In this document: piece by piece, positions 18,047 to 26,050 of the stretch
Position numbering within the stretch: the stretch's first letter is position 1
Layout of the letters: each line of letters starts with the position of its first letter
Position numbers and translations under genes: made by a program
Notes under the pieces: generated by a model
Database searches by the model: none
What the model saw: only the letters and a program-made list of their open reading frames with translations
What the model was told of the DNA's origin: nothing
NCBI GenBank assembly: GCA_026003215.1
Contig: BPGV01000001.1
Span: 1,366,466 to 1,430,465 of the forward strand
From: Bacteroidia bacterium
Lineage (GTDB): Bacteria > Bacteroidota > Bacteroidia > SpSt-205
DNA: 64,000 nucleotides
Reading direction: 5' to 3'

Positions 18047-18316
18047 ATGCCTTTCCTTATTGCAGCGGCGTTTCTGTGTGCGGGGCTATACCTTCTCTTA
18101 GCTCGGCCACACGCCTTATGGCTGCTAATCGGCGCTGAACTCCTCCTAAATGCCCCCGCCCCCTTGCTCCTCGTGGCAGGAACCCCCGAAGCAGTCACAG
18201 GGATATTAGTACTTCTCTTCTTTGCGCTTTTGGAAGCCGGAGCTGCCGTTTTTCTCTTTTTTCACTGGCATCACGTTTCAGGCAAGCTCTCGTTAGAACA
18301 TTTATGGGCCGAATGA
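18047..18316 (+). CDS. NuoK-like subunit of complex I (orphan)
   Basis: An 89-residue, three-helix membrane protein. Helix 2 carries LLIGAELLLN and helix 3 carries FFALLEAGAAVFLFF, placing Glu residues where NuoK/MnhC proteins have their proton-channel glutamates. It is a little shorter than usual NuoK (about 100) and ends in a short polar tail. No other nuo or mrp gene is nearby; instead it overlaps plsC by 4 nt. It may supplement a nuo operon elsewhere or serve another membrane complex. Confidence 0.75.
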   Translation: MPFLIAAAFLCAGLYLLLARPHALWLLIGAELLLNAPAPLLLVAGTPEAVTGILVLLFFALLEAGAAVFLFFHWHHVSGKLSLEHLWAE

Positions 18317-19059
18317 GCGATGTTCTTCGCCGGCTGTGGAGCTTGTGGTTCGCTTTTTGGCTGGTAGGGTACTTCGTGGTCATGCTGCCTGTATATGGGA
18401 TAGTGCTCTCTCACCTCACCCCGCGCACTATCCGTTGGGGGCATCAGCTTAACCGCCTCTGGGGCAAGCTCATTCTTTTCATGGGGCGCATACGAGTACG
18501 CGCGCTGGGCTACCATTTTCCAAAAGAGCCCTGCATCCTTGTAGCCAATCATCGGAGCTATTTGGACATTCCTGTGTGTTATACGCTTTTCCCACCGCGG
18601 GTAGCCTTCTTAGGAAAAGCTGAACTGGCCCGCATCCCCCTCTACGGCTGGACCTATAAACGCCTCCATGTGATTGTAGATCGGAAAGATCCAGAAGCCC
18701 GCAAAAAAAGCCTCTTAGCTGTCACCCTTAAGCTAAAAAAGGGCCTCTCTGTACTCATCTACCCCGAGGGCACCACCAAACATCCCCGCCCCTTAGGGCG
18801 CTTTTACGACGGGGCTTTTGTGCTGGCCTGTGAGCTAAAAGTGCCTATCCTACCTTTTGTCATCATCGGCTCGGATAGGTGCCTCACTGCAGATGGACGC
18901 TTCCTCATGCAGCCCGGCACCGTCACTTGTGTATTCCATCCCCTCCTCTCGCCCGAGGGAGAAACCCCAGATTCCCTACGCGAAAAAGTTTATACCTGGA
19001 TGCAAGAAACCCTCACAACCTATGAAAATAGACGAGCACTTGCTGGCCAATCTATGTGA
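18313..19059 (+). CDS. plsC: 1-acyl-glycerol-3-phosphate acyltransferase (PlsC family)
   Basis: Membrane-bound lysophospholipid acyltransferase, 248 residues from the ATG at 18313 that overlaps the nuoK stop as ATGA; an ATG at 18304 in the same frame is also possible. The HX4D catalytic motif is NHRSYLD, the lysophosphatidate-binding motif is YPEGTTK, and an N-terminal hydrophobic helix (WSLWFAFWLVGYFVVMLPVYG) anchors it. It makes phosphatidic acid from lysophosphatidic acid. Its 3' end overlaps gatC by 38 nt. Confidence 0.9.
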   Translation: MSDVLRRLWSLWFAFWLVGYFVVMLPVYGIVLSHLTPRTIRWGHQLNRLWGKLILFMGRIRVRALGYHFPKEPCILVANHRSYLDIPVCYTLFPPRVAFLGKAELARIPLYGWTYKRLHVIVDRKDPEARKKSLLAVTLKLKKGLSVLIYPEGTTKHPRPLGRFYDGAFVLACELKVPILPFVIIGSDRCLTADGRFLMQPGTVTCVFHPLLSPEGETPDSLREKVYTWMQETLTTYENRRALAGQSM

Positions 19060-19318
19060 GCTGGCCCGATTACACATAGAAGGTCCCGAACGCGAAGCTC
19101 TCCTAAAAGACCTCCAACGCATAGTAGATTTCGTAGAGAAAATCAATGAGCTCCCTCTGGAAGGCGTTGAGCCTTTGCGATTTGTAGGGCACCCTGCGGG
19201 GTTTCTACGCGAAGATGTGCCCGAGTCCCCAGAACCTTCCGCGCTTATCTTCCAGAATGCGCCGAAGGCCGATGGGTTGTATCTACGGGTGCCAAAGTTT
19301 GGGGTGAAAGAAGGGTAG
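19022..19318 (+). CDS. gatC: Asp-tRNA(Asn)/Glu-tRNA(Gln) amidotransferase subunit C
   Basis: A 98-residue GatC that stabilises the GatCAB transamidosome. The family pattern is clear: an N-terminal LLANLCELARLHI helix, the DLQRIVDFVEKINEL helix, then the GVEPL region and a LREDVPES segment. The ATG at 19022 is chosen because it begins the family N-terminus. The gene overlaps plsC by 38 nt and, at its 3' end, overlaps the convergent glycosyltransferase gene by 74 nt. gatA and gatB are not in the window. Confidence 0.9.
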   Translation: MKIDEHLLANLCELARLHIEGPEREALLKDLQRIVDFVEKINELPLEGVEPLRFVGHPAGFLREDVPESPEPSALIFQNAPKADGLYLRVPKFGVKEG

Positions 19319-20894
19319 GTTTCCGCCTACGCCAAACAGAGCCGTTTGGCTCCACAAGGTCAAAAAGTTGACAAAAAGAGTCCCGCACTGCTGCCGAGGG
19401 AAACGGAAAATACGAAGGCAAAGTAGCAGGGCAATGGGTAGCTCCCAAGGGTAAAGCCCATTTCCACTGCCAGCGGGGGCCCTCTCTGTGGGGATCACAA
19501 ATAGGGCCCTCCACCAACTGCACAGCTCCATCCACACGCCACAAGCCCAGCACATCGTGACGAGTATGGCCCGGGAAGTACAAATACCCCGGTCGTCCGT
19601 TGCATAACACCAGATGCCCCCTCTGGGCTACAGAGGTATCCGTCTTGCCAAGATAATCTCGCCATATATATTTATCCCCATGAAAATACGGCAAAAGACC
19701 AGCCCTGCCCACCATGACTACAGCATTATGCGAAAAAAACTGGTCTAAATTTATGAAATATCTTTGGTTTTCTCCCAATATGTCTACAAAATTTTTCCAT
19801 CTATGAAAGAGTAGGTCCGATTTCAGGCGAGGAGTTCCATAAGCTATGAACCCTATTGCCAGGATCTTTAGTACAAAATGCAAGGAGAGGCGTTCCAATG
19901 CATATCCAGACAGGACAAAAAGCAAAGGAAAAGCGTTCAATAGAAATCTATTGCTTGTAGCAGAAGTTTCATAAATGTCACCTCCAACATAAGTATTATA
20001 AAGCAGATAAATCCCAGAGACTGCCAGGAGCGGTAGAATACGGCTACTACCTCGCAGGAACCAAAAACCGATCCCTGCTGCCAGCCAGAGGGGGATATTC
20101 ATCAAAACATGCATAAGAAAAGAGAACGTTCCATTCCATATGCGCCACGAGATGGGGAGAGAAGAAACTTTCAACACGTAAGTATTGGGCACCCACATCT
20201 TATAATAACTCACACGCCACAAGGTAGTAGCCCCCCCCACCAGGAAAGCCACTCCAATAGCCCCTATAAACGGTATTATTCGTTGAGGTTCCTTCTGATA
20301 TAGCCAAGCCCCTGCTATCCCTATGGCTACCACCCCCAAGATAAAGTCCATGCGCACCAGAGTACCAAGAGCTGCTACTATGGCATATACCCATACCTTT
20401 ACCTCCCCCTTAATGGTCCAATACGCCCAGTAAGTAAGAAGCATTGCGAGAAATCCTGCCTCTAATCCAGAAATATGATGAAAAATAAGGGGTAAAAAAA
20501 GCGCCCCTATCCACGATGCCCACAAAGCCACGCCTTCCCCCCCTATCTCTCGCGCAACAAGATATACCGCACGCAAATGAAGCCCCAGCGTAACAGCCCC
20601 TGTAAGTACTATAGGCAAACCAACCCACTTCTCAGATAGCCCTACCCAGTGCCAAAGAGCCATGTACAATACCCACCCCAGATTGGTATATCCTTCCACA
20701 CGCTCACCCCCACATTGCCAAACCAAGCCGCATCCTTTTACAAGATTGCGCGCATAGGTTAGGGAAATCATCGCATCATCTATCAAACTCCACCCTACAA
20801 AGGTGCCTTCATACCATATCGGAAAACTATAAACCGCAGCCCCCATAGCTATACTTATGCCTGCTCCTATGGGCCAAAGCCACGCTCGCTTCAC
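19245..20894 (-). CDS. GT-C type polytopic membrane glycosyltransferase, paralogue 1
   Basis: A 549-residue integral membrane protein with about ten hydrophobic segments. The first extracytoplasmic loop carries LIDDAMISLTYARNL then VEGYTNLGWVLYMALWH, the acidic-pair motif of lipid-linked-sugar GT-C enzymes such as actinobacterial AftB. It probably transfers a sugar from a polyprenyl donor outside the inner membrane; donor and acceptor are unknown. It is clearly paralogous to the gene at 21189-22799. Compared with that copy it has an extra tail of about 20 Pro/Thr/Ser-rich residues that runs into gatC on the other strand. The GTG start is fixed by the TAnnTTTG element 4 nt upstream. Confidence 0.75.
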   Translation of the reverse strand: MKRAWLWPIGAGISIAMGAAVYSFPIWYEGTFVGWSLIDDAMISLTYARNLVKGCGLVWQCGGERVEGYTNLGWVLYMALWHWVGLSEKWVGLPIVLTGAVTLGLHLRAVYLVAREIGGEGVALWASWIGALFLPLIFHHISGLEAGFLAMLLTYWAYWTIKGEVKVWVYAIVAALGTLVRMDFILGVVAIGIAGAWLYQKEPQRIIPFIGAIGVAFLVGGATTLWRVSYYKMWVPNTYVLKVSSLPISWRIWNGTFSFLMHVLMNIPLWLAAGIGFWFLRGSSRILPLLAVSGIYLLYNTYVGGDIYETSATSNRFLLNAFPLLFVLSGYALERLSLHFVLKILAIGFIAYGTPRLKSDLLFHRWKNFVDILGENQRYFINLDQFFSHNAVVMVGRAGLLPYFHGDKYIWRDYLGKTDTSVAQRGHLVLCNGRPGYLYFPGHTRHDVLGLWRVDGAVQLVEGPICDPHREGPRWQWKWALPLGATHCPATLPSYFPFPSAAVRDSFCQLFDLVEPNGSVWRRRKPTLLSPQTLAPVDTTHRPSAHSGR

Positions 20895-20898
20895 ACCA

Positions 20899-20906
20899 CA
20901 AAGCTA
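20899..20906 (-). promoter_or_regulatory. TAnnTTTG (-7) element for GT-C paralogue 1
   Basis: Reads TAGCTTTG on the minus strand, then TGGT, then the GTG start at 20894; a 4-nt spacing, predicted leaderless. Confidence 0.6.
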
Positions 20907-20938
20907 CACACCTTGACCGCCACGCCCACTTTTGCCTG

Positions 20939-21010
20939 TAGCCCCACCAGGACTCGAACCTGGATCTTGAGCTCCGGAGGCTCACGTTCTATCCCTTGAA
21001 CTATGGGGCC
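20939..21010 (-). tRNA. tRNA-Arg (anticodon CCG)
   Basis: A 72-nt cloverleaf reads cleanly on the minus strand: 7-bp acceptor stem (with a G-U at 1-72), U8/A9, 4-bp D stem around AAGGGATA, 5-bp anticodon stem TGAGC/GCTCA around the loop CTCCGGA, a 4-nt variable loop, and a T arm CCAGG-TTCGAGT-CCTGG. The anticodon CCG reads Arg CGG codons. The discriminator is A, and CCA is not encoded. It sits between two paralogous GT-C genes. Confidence 0.93.
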
Positions 21011-21014
21011 AGCA

Positions 21015-21022
21015 CAAAAATA
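21015..21022 (-). promoter_or_regulatory. TAnnTTTG (-7) element directly before tRNA-Arg
   Basis: Reads TATTTTTG on the minus strand, 4 nt before the tRNA 5' end, so transcription could start at or next to G1. A sigma70-like pair further upstream (TTGACT at 21162-21167, 17 nt, TTTATA at 21139-21144) is an alternative promoter with a leader of about 120 nt. Confidence 0.45.
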
Positions 21023-21188
21023 CACACACTTTCGCATTCCCTTGACATTCTGCCCCTATGGCAGAGAGTGTTATTCTACCCCGAAAAAGTAGCCTCTTTT
21101 TCTTCACCCGAGGTACCCCTTGGCCAACGTGCTTTTTCTATAAAGAAGCTACCTACAGAGAAGTCAAGCCTTTTGCGAAGAGAATATG

Positions 21189-22799
21189 CTAATCTCTTGT
21201 TTTCCTTTTCCAAATAAAAGCCGCAGTGTCCACAAGCTCAAAATTCCGACAGAAAGAATCCCGCAAGGCCGGCGAAGGAAACGGATAGTAGGCAGGCAAA
21301 GCTAAAGGACACCCGCGCAAGAGAGCAGGTACAGGGAGCAAAGGAGGAACCTTCAACGGAATAGCCTTCCGCGAAGGCGCACATATATCCTGTGAAAAAC
21401 CAAAAAGCGCTATCACCCCATCTACCCGCCATATATCTACAAAGTTATAATGCGTGTGCCCCGGAAGGTAAAGATACGCATATTCTCTACGATAGGCATG
21501 ACATATTGCCGGCCTAAGTCTCTTCGTAACAAAAGTATCTGTTTTGCCCAAATAGTCCTTCCACTTATATCTCTCCCCATAAAAATACGGCAAAATACCC
21601 GCGGCACTAACCATGAGTGTAGAGCCATCCGGAAATATATTTTCCAAAACAGGAAGATTGTTATTTGGCCAAAAATGCTGCGGCATAAAAAGCCGCTCCC
21701 ACCTCTTAAGAAAAACACTTTTAGCACCAAATCCATAAAAACCATGAGATACCAACGCCACAAAGACTATTTTCATCACACGCCTTGAAAAAAGTTTCTC
21801 AAGTGCGTATGCGGAGAGCACAAACATGCCGCAGAATAAATACAGAAGAAATCTATTTCTGTCTTGAACGCGGTCAAATATATCTCCTCCCACATAAACA
21901 TTGTAAAGCACATAAACCATCGGCGCTAAAAGCAAAAGCACTATGGCATTCCTTTTTCTGAGAAGAAATATCCCCAGAAGAGCAAAGCTGAAAAACACTA
22001 CTTCTACATACAAGGCGGGCAGTAGAGCAAATATCCCATTATAGACACGCCAAGAAAAAGGTATGGAAGTTACTTTCAACGTGTAGGTGTTAGGGGTCCA
22101 TAGGCCATAGTAAGCCTTCCGCCATACCGTAAGGCCTATCGCTACCAATAGCGCCGCTCCCACAGCTATTACAAAGGGTAGCGCCCGTCTCCACGCTCGC
22201 CTGTGCACCCATAGCTGCACTATTGCCACTGCTATCACCCCCAGCAGAAAATCCATCCGGACCAGCACCCCTACAGCCGCTACCCCTGCATATATCCACC
22301 AGCGCTGCTCACCCCTCAACGCCCAATACAAGTAGTATGTAAGGAGCATGGCCAAAAAACCCGCCTCTAAACCCGATACATGATGAAATAAAAACGGGGG
22401 AAATACCGCACTCGTCCATGCAGCCCACACTCCTACCTTTTCTCCTCCTGTCTCTCGTCCTAAGCGGTATATGCCCTGCACATGCACCCCTAACACTATC
22501 AACCCAGTAAGCACGATAGGCAATGCTGCCCACCTTTCCGGAATCCCTAACCAATGCCAGAAAGCCATATACAGCACCCACCCTAAGTTTGTATAGCCCT
22601 CCACCTTATCGCCGCCACACTGCCATACAAGCCCACAGCCTTTAGCCAGATTCCGCGCATACGTCATAGATATCATCGCATCGTCATCCAATACCCATCC
22701 AAAGAATCGCCCTTCTTGGCGTATGGGCGCTTGAAAAAGGATAACTATGCTTCCGAGAACCATTCCTACCCCCACTGGCCACGCGCCTGCGCTCCGCAT
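21189..22799 (-). CDS. GT-C type polytopic membrane glycosyltransferase, paralogue 2
   Basis: A 536-residue membrane protein colinear with the gene at 19245-20894. The first hydrophobic segment is followed by the DDDAMISMTYARNL loop and VEGYTNLGWVLYMAFWH, then LFHHVSGLEAGFLAMLLTYY and about ten membrane spans, ending in a soluble domain (PYFYGERYKWKDYLGKTDT). The acidic DDD near residue 40 is the probable catalytic site. The copies differ most in the last third, so they may use different acceptors. The 178 bp after it hold the tRNA promoter region and a 6-bp hairpin without a T-tract. Confidence 0.75.
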   Translation of the reverse strand: MRSAGAWPVGVGMVLGSIVILFQAPIRQEGRFFGWVLDDDAMISMTYARNLAKGCGLVWQCGGDKVEGYTNLGWVLYMAFWHWLGIPERWAALPIVLTGLIVLGVHVQGIYRLGRETGGEKVGVWAAWTSAVFPPFLFHHVSGLEAGFLAMLLTYYLYWALRGEQRWWIYAGVAAVGVLVRMDFLLGVIAVAIVQLWVHRRAWRRALPFVIAVGAALLVAIGLTVWRKAYYGLWTPNTYTLKVTSIPFSWRVYNGIFALLPALYVEVVFFSFALLGIFLLRKRNAIVLLLLAPMVYVLYNVYVGGDIFDRVQDRNRFLLYLFCGMFVLSAYALEKLFSRRVMKIVFVALVSHGFYGFGAKSVFLKRWERLFMPQHFWPNNNLPVLENIFPDGSTLMVSAAGILPYFYGERYKWKDYLGKTDTFVTKRLRPAICHAYRREYAYLYLPGHTHYNFVDIWRVDGVIALFGFSQDICAPSRKAIPLKVPPLLPVPALLRGCPLALPAYYPFPSPALRDSFCRNFELVDTAAFIWKRKTRD

Positions 22800-22803
22800 G
22801 CCT

Positions 22804-22811
22804 CAAAAATA
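22804..22811 (-). promoter_or_regulatory. TAnnTTTG (-7) element for GT-C paralogue 2
   Basis: Reads TATTTTTG on the minus strand, then AGGC, then ATG; 4-nt spacing. Confidence 0.6.
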
Positions 22812-22889
22812 GAGCCCTCTCCAAAAAGAAGCGCTCCCAAGGCTAATCTTGTTGGCGTCGTTATAAACAAAGCTTGGGCGGTTTCCCTG

Positions 22890-22897
22890 TACCTTTG
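22890..22897 (+). promoter_or_regulatory. TAnnTTTG (-7) element for the ABC exporter
   Basis: Reads TACCTTTG, then GATA, then the GTG at 22902; 4-nt spacing. It decides the start of a frame that is open for about 60 codons further upstream. Confidence 0.6.
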
Positions 22898-22901
22898 GAT
22901 A

Positions 22902-24713
22902 GTGCACGCCGTAAGAAACATTTTACGCTACGGCCATTCCGCCCAAAAACACCTCTGGCTGGCCCTAAGTGCCTTTGTGCTCTTCAACTTCTTTAATGTA
23001 TTCTCCCTGACGCTCATCATCCCCTTCTTGGAAATACTTTTCTCACAGCCCGCCGAACCCGCACCTTTTCCCCAAGCTTTCTCCATAGAAGCCTGGAAAA
23101 AATATTTGTTTTATCACCTATACCTCTTCCGCTTGCAGGAAGGGCCTATTGTAGCCTTACTCTATTTCAGTGGGGCGATTGCCATCGCTATCCTTCTTAA
23201 GAATCTTTTTCGCTACGCCGGCAGCTGGCTCATGGCGCATTACGAAAATACCCTCATCCAAAATCTCCGAAACCATCTCTTCTCCCACCTTACCCAGCTT
23301 CCGCTGGGGTTTTTTATCCGCACCCGCAAGGGGCGCCTCCTCAACCTCGTCACCCAAGATGTCCAGATCATCCAAGAAGCCACTATCGGTACTATTTATA
23401 ACCTCCTCAACGACCCGCTTACCATGCTCTTTTATTTGGGCGCCATGCTCGTGCTCTCCTGGAAGCTAACGCTCATATCCCTGATAGTTTTACCGCTGAC
23501 AGGGTGGATGATTAGTCGCCTGACAAAAGCCCTTCGCCGAAAGGCACATCAGGGACAGCGCCGCATGGATGTGGTACTAAGCATATTAGATGAGTTTCTC
23601 TCCGGCGTGCGCATCGTAAAAGCTTTTGGCGCAGAAGAACATGAAAGACAGCGCTTCTTTCAAGCTAACGCCGACTACACCCGCTTCATGATAAGCCTGC
23701 GACGGCGCATGGAGCTCGCTTCGCCCCTCACCGAAGTACTCAGCGTCATCGTAGTATTGGGGCTTTTGTATTATGGCACCTTCTCGGTCTTGCAAGGAGA
23801 GCTCAAGGCTTCGGAGTTTATCACGTTCATCGCCATTTTTGGGCAGTTTCTTTCCCCCATGAAAACCTTCAACCAAGCGGTCTCTCGCCTCCAAAAAGCT
23901 ATCGTATCCTACCGCCGGATAGAAGCCCTCTTACGCCAACCCCTCTCCGAAGAGTACGATCCTCACCGCTATCCTATCCAGCGCATGCAGGAGGGTATCC
24001 GCTTAGAAAGTGTCTCTTTTGCCTACGGAGAAAAAGAAGTCCTGCGAGGTATCACCTTAGAAATACCCGTTGGCACCCGGGTAGCCTTAGTAGGGCCTTC
24101 GGGCGCAGGAAAAACCACACTTGCCGACCTAATATGTGGCTTTTACCAGCCCACCACAGGCAAAATTTACATTGATGGGCGCCCGCTCTCAAGCATAGAC
24201 CCTAAGGCTTACCGACGCCTTTTAGGGATTGTACCGCAAGATGGGATTCTTTTTCATGCCACCCTCTTGGAAAATATCACCTATGGCGCAGAAGGGACTA
24301 ATGAAGCGCGGGTATGGGAAGCCTTGGAGATGGCACAAGCGCGCAGCTTTGTAGAGGAGCTCCCAGAAGGACTTTATACCATGGTTGGTGAAAAGGGGCA
24401 GCGGTTTTCCGGCGGGCAGCGGCAACGGCTCGCACTGGCTCGGGCCCTCTATCGCCGCCCCCAACTTCTCATCTTAGACGAGGCTACCTCGGCCTTAGAC
24501 AGCGAGTCCGAAGCTAAAATCCATGCCGCTTTGGCGGCTCTCCCTCGGAGTTATACCCTTATCTTTATCGCGCACCGGCTCTCTACGGTACGGCATGCCG
24601 ACTGGATCTATGTCTTAGACCAAGGGCAAATCGTCGAAGAAGGCACTCATGACAGTCTCCTCGCCCGCCAGGGCCTATATGCCCGTCTGTATCAGCTCCA
24701 ATCCACCCCTTAG
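22902..24713 (+). CDS. ABC exporter, fused permease-ATPase (MsbA/lipid exporter type)
   Basis: A half-transporter of about 603 residues: a six-helix membrane domain, then a nucleotide-binding domain with Walker A GPSGAGKTT, Q-loop, signature FSGGQRQRLALARAL, Walker B LLILDEATSALDSES and the H-loop IAHRLSTV. It probably exports a lipid or lipid-linked glycan as a homodimer. The frame is open back to 22716, inside the divergent gene, but the GTG at 22902 is supported by an element 4 nt upstream and by the family N-terminus (AVRNILRYG). Next to two GT-C genes, a role in envelope glycolipid export is plausible but unproven. Confidence 0.92.
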   Translation: MHAVRNILRYGHSAQKHLWLALSAFVLFNFFNVFSLTLIIPFLEILFSQPAEPAPFPQAFSIEAWKKYLFYHLYLFRLQEGPIVALLYFSGAIAIAILLKNLFRYAGSWLMAHYENTLIQNLRNHLFSHLTQLPLGFFIRTRKGRLLNLVTQDVQIIQEATIGTIYNLLNDPLTMLFYLGAMLVLSWKLTLISLIVLPLTGWMISRLTKALRRKAHQGQRRMDVVLSILDEFLSGVRIVKAFGAEEHERQRFFQANADYTRFMISLRRRMELASPLTEVLSVIVVLGLLYYGTFSVLQGELKASEFITFIAIFGQFLSPMKTFNQAVSRLQKAIVSYRRIEALLRQPLSEEYDPHRYPIQRMQEGIRLESVSFAYGEKEVLRGITLEIPVGTRVALVGPSGAGKTTLADLICGFYQPTTGKIYIDGRPLSSIDPKAYRRLLGIVPQDGILFHATLLENITYGAEGTNEARVWEALEMAQARSFVEELPEGLYTMVGEKGQRFSGGQRQRLALARALYRRPQLLILDEATSALDSESEAKIHAALAALPRSYTLIFIAHRLSTVRHADWIYVLDQGQIVEEGTHDSLLARQGLYARLYQLQSTP

Positions 24714-25039
24714 CGAAAAACATCGGCCCAGTGCTGCACCTCGGGGGGGTGTGTCAGCCGTACAGCTACCACATCTATGCGCGCAGGTAGGACAAGATAC
24801 GCCGGGTTTTCGGTGTAAAACACCTCTATGGCCTGCAAAAGCGCTGCTTTTTTCTGCTCCCCCAGACTTTCTTCCGGATTCCAGGGCGTAGTAGGCGATA
24901 CTGTCCGCACCTCCACAAATACGAGTTCTCCCCTATCCCAGGCAATAAGGTCTATTTCCTGGCTGCCTTTGCGCCAACGCCAAAATAGCAAAACATACCC
25001 GTGGTCGCGTAAGTAACGAGCCGCTATCTCTTCGCCCAT
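24710..25039 (-). CDS. UPF0102 (YraN) family endonuclease-like protein
   Basis: A 109-residue protein with the UPF0102 pattern: GEEIAARYLRDHGYVLL, then QEIDLIAWDRGELVFVEVRT, which supplies the D-(E)x(R/K) core of a PD-(D/E)xK nuclease fold, and KKAALLQAIEVF. Its cellular role is not settled in any organism. It lies 11 nt after the cbpA-like gene, and its stop overlaps the convergent ABC exporter stop by a few bases. Confidence 0.85.
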   Translation of the reverse strand: MGEEIAARYLRDHGYVLLFWRWRKGSQEIDLIAWDRGELVFVEVRTVSPTTPWNPEESLGEQKKAALLQAIEVFYTENPAYLVLPARIDVVAVRLTHPPEVQHWADVFR

Positions 25040-25050
25040 GAGGCCTATAT

Positions 25051-25893
25051 TCAGCCGGTGGGTCGTAATCGGCGCAGCTCTTCAAAAAGGGCTTTTTCTT
25101 GCGGGGTAAGGTTTTGGGGTAGACGCACAGAGACGGTCAGGTATAAGTCCCCCCCCGGAGGGGCGGGCCAGCCTTTCCCACGCAGCCGAAGGAGGTGTCC
25201 ATTCGGGGTTTCGGGGGGCAGGTTTATCCGCAAACGCTGGCCATCTAAATGCACAAACTCCACCGGTCCGCCCAAGATAGCGGTATAAAGTGGCACTTCT
25301 AAGGGCGCATAGAGGTCACGGCCTTTGAGCGAAAAGCGGGGATGGGGCTGCAGCTGCAAGCGTAATAGAAGGTCGCCGCCGCCTGGGGCCTTTCCTCGGA
25401 CCCGTAAGCGGGTATTCGGCGAAGTGCCCGGCCGCAAGGTAATCTCCACGGTTTGCCCCCCTACATACACCTTTTTTGCCCCTCCTCTGTAAAGCTCTTC
25501 CAAGGCAACTGGGAGCGTAGCCTCTACATCCCGCCGCTGCCGCAAAAGGTCCTCTCCAAAAAACATCCTAAAGAAGTCCGAAAATCCTTCAAAGCCCTGG
25601 ATATCTTGCCAGCCCATGCCCCCAAAGCCCGCACCCCCACTTTGGGCCATGCGCTCGTATTCTTTCCAGTTAGCCCCCAGTTGGTCGTATTTGGCGCGGG
25701 TTTCCGGGTTGCTAAGCACTTCGTAGGCCTCCTGGATCTCCTTGAACTTCTCCTCGGCGGCTTTGTCGCCGGGGTTAGCGTCCGGGTGGTATTTGCGCGC
25801 GAGGCGGCGATAGGCCTTCTTTATCTCCTCTTGCGTGGCATTCCGAGCTACCCCCAAAATGGCATAATAGTCCTTAAAGCCGACAGTGCTCAT
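25051..25893 (-). CDS. DnaJ-family co-chaperone without zinc finger (CbpA type)
   Basis: A 280-residue type II J-protein. The J domain holds the HPD motif (KYHPDANPG), followed by a Gly/Phe-rich linker ([10 protein letters not shown]) and two C-terminal substrate-binding beta domains, with no CxxCxGxG zinc repeats. It would stimulate DnaK. ATG 25893 ([14 protein letters not shown]) is preferred to an upstream in-frame start at 25962. It is divergent from hsp20 with 157 bp between, suggesting joint stress control, although no known heat-shock operator is evident. Confidence 0.9.
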   Translation of the reverse strand: MSTVGFKDYYAILGVARNATQEEIKKAYRRLARKYHPDANPGDKAAEEKFKEIQEAYEVLSNPETRAKYDQLGANWKEYERMAQSGGAGFGGMGWQDIQGFEGFSDFFRMFFGEDLLRQRRDVEATLPVALEELYRGGAKKVYVGGQTVEITLRPGTSPNTRLRVRGKAPGGGDLLLRLQLQPHPRFSLKGRDLYAPLEVPLYTAILGGPVEFVHLDGQRLRINLPPETPNGHLLRLRGKGWPAPPGGDLYLTVSVRLPQNLTPQEKALFEELRRLRPTG

Positions 25894-25909
25894 ACCATAC
25901 AAAGTCTTA

Positions 25910-25917
25910 CAAAAATA
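25910..25917 (-). promoter_or_regulatory. TAnnTTTG (-7) element for the cbpA-like gene
   Basis: Reads TATTTTTG on the minus strand, 16 nt before the ATG at 25893, giving a short leader. Confidence 0.5.
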
Positions 25918-26040
25918 CAACCTACGGCCAGAATGGCGTTTTTGCCTGCCAGAGTGCCCCAAAACATGCCATTTAGACGAAAATATTTACATAGGCACGG
26001 GGTATGCCTTAAACTTCCCCATGCAAACAACCCAAAAAAC

Positions 26041-26045
26041 GGAGG
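26041..26045 (+). promoter_or_regulatory. Strong Shine-Dalgarno (GGAGG) of hsp20
   Basis: GGAGG lies 5 nt before the ATG at 26051 and selects that start over an in-frame ATG at 26021. It is one of very few convincing Shine-Dalgarno sequences in the window. Confidence 0.65.
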
Positions 26046-26050
26046 TGCCT

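Noticed and set aside
21049-21065. Hairpin TCTGCC / GGCAGA between the second GT-C gene and tRNA
   Set aside because: Only 6 bp and no T-tract on either strand; not called a terminator.
22716-22901. Upstream extension of the ABC exporter frame
   Set aside because: It overlaps the divergent glycosyltransferase gene, the residues are not family-like, and a -7 element with 4-nt spacing marks the GTG at 22902.
25894-26050. CIRCE-type or sigma54-type control site between cbpA and hsp20
   Set aside because: No inverted repeat of the CIRCE form and no properly spaced GG/GC sigma54 pair could be found.
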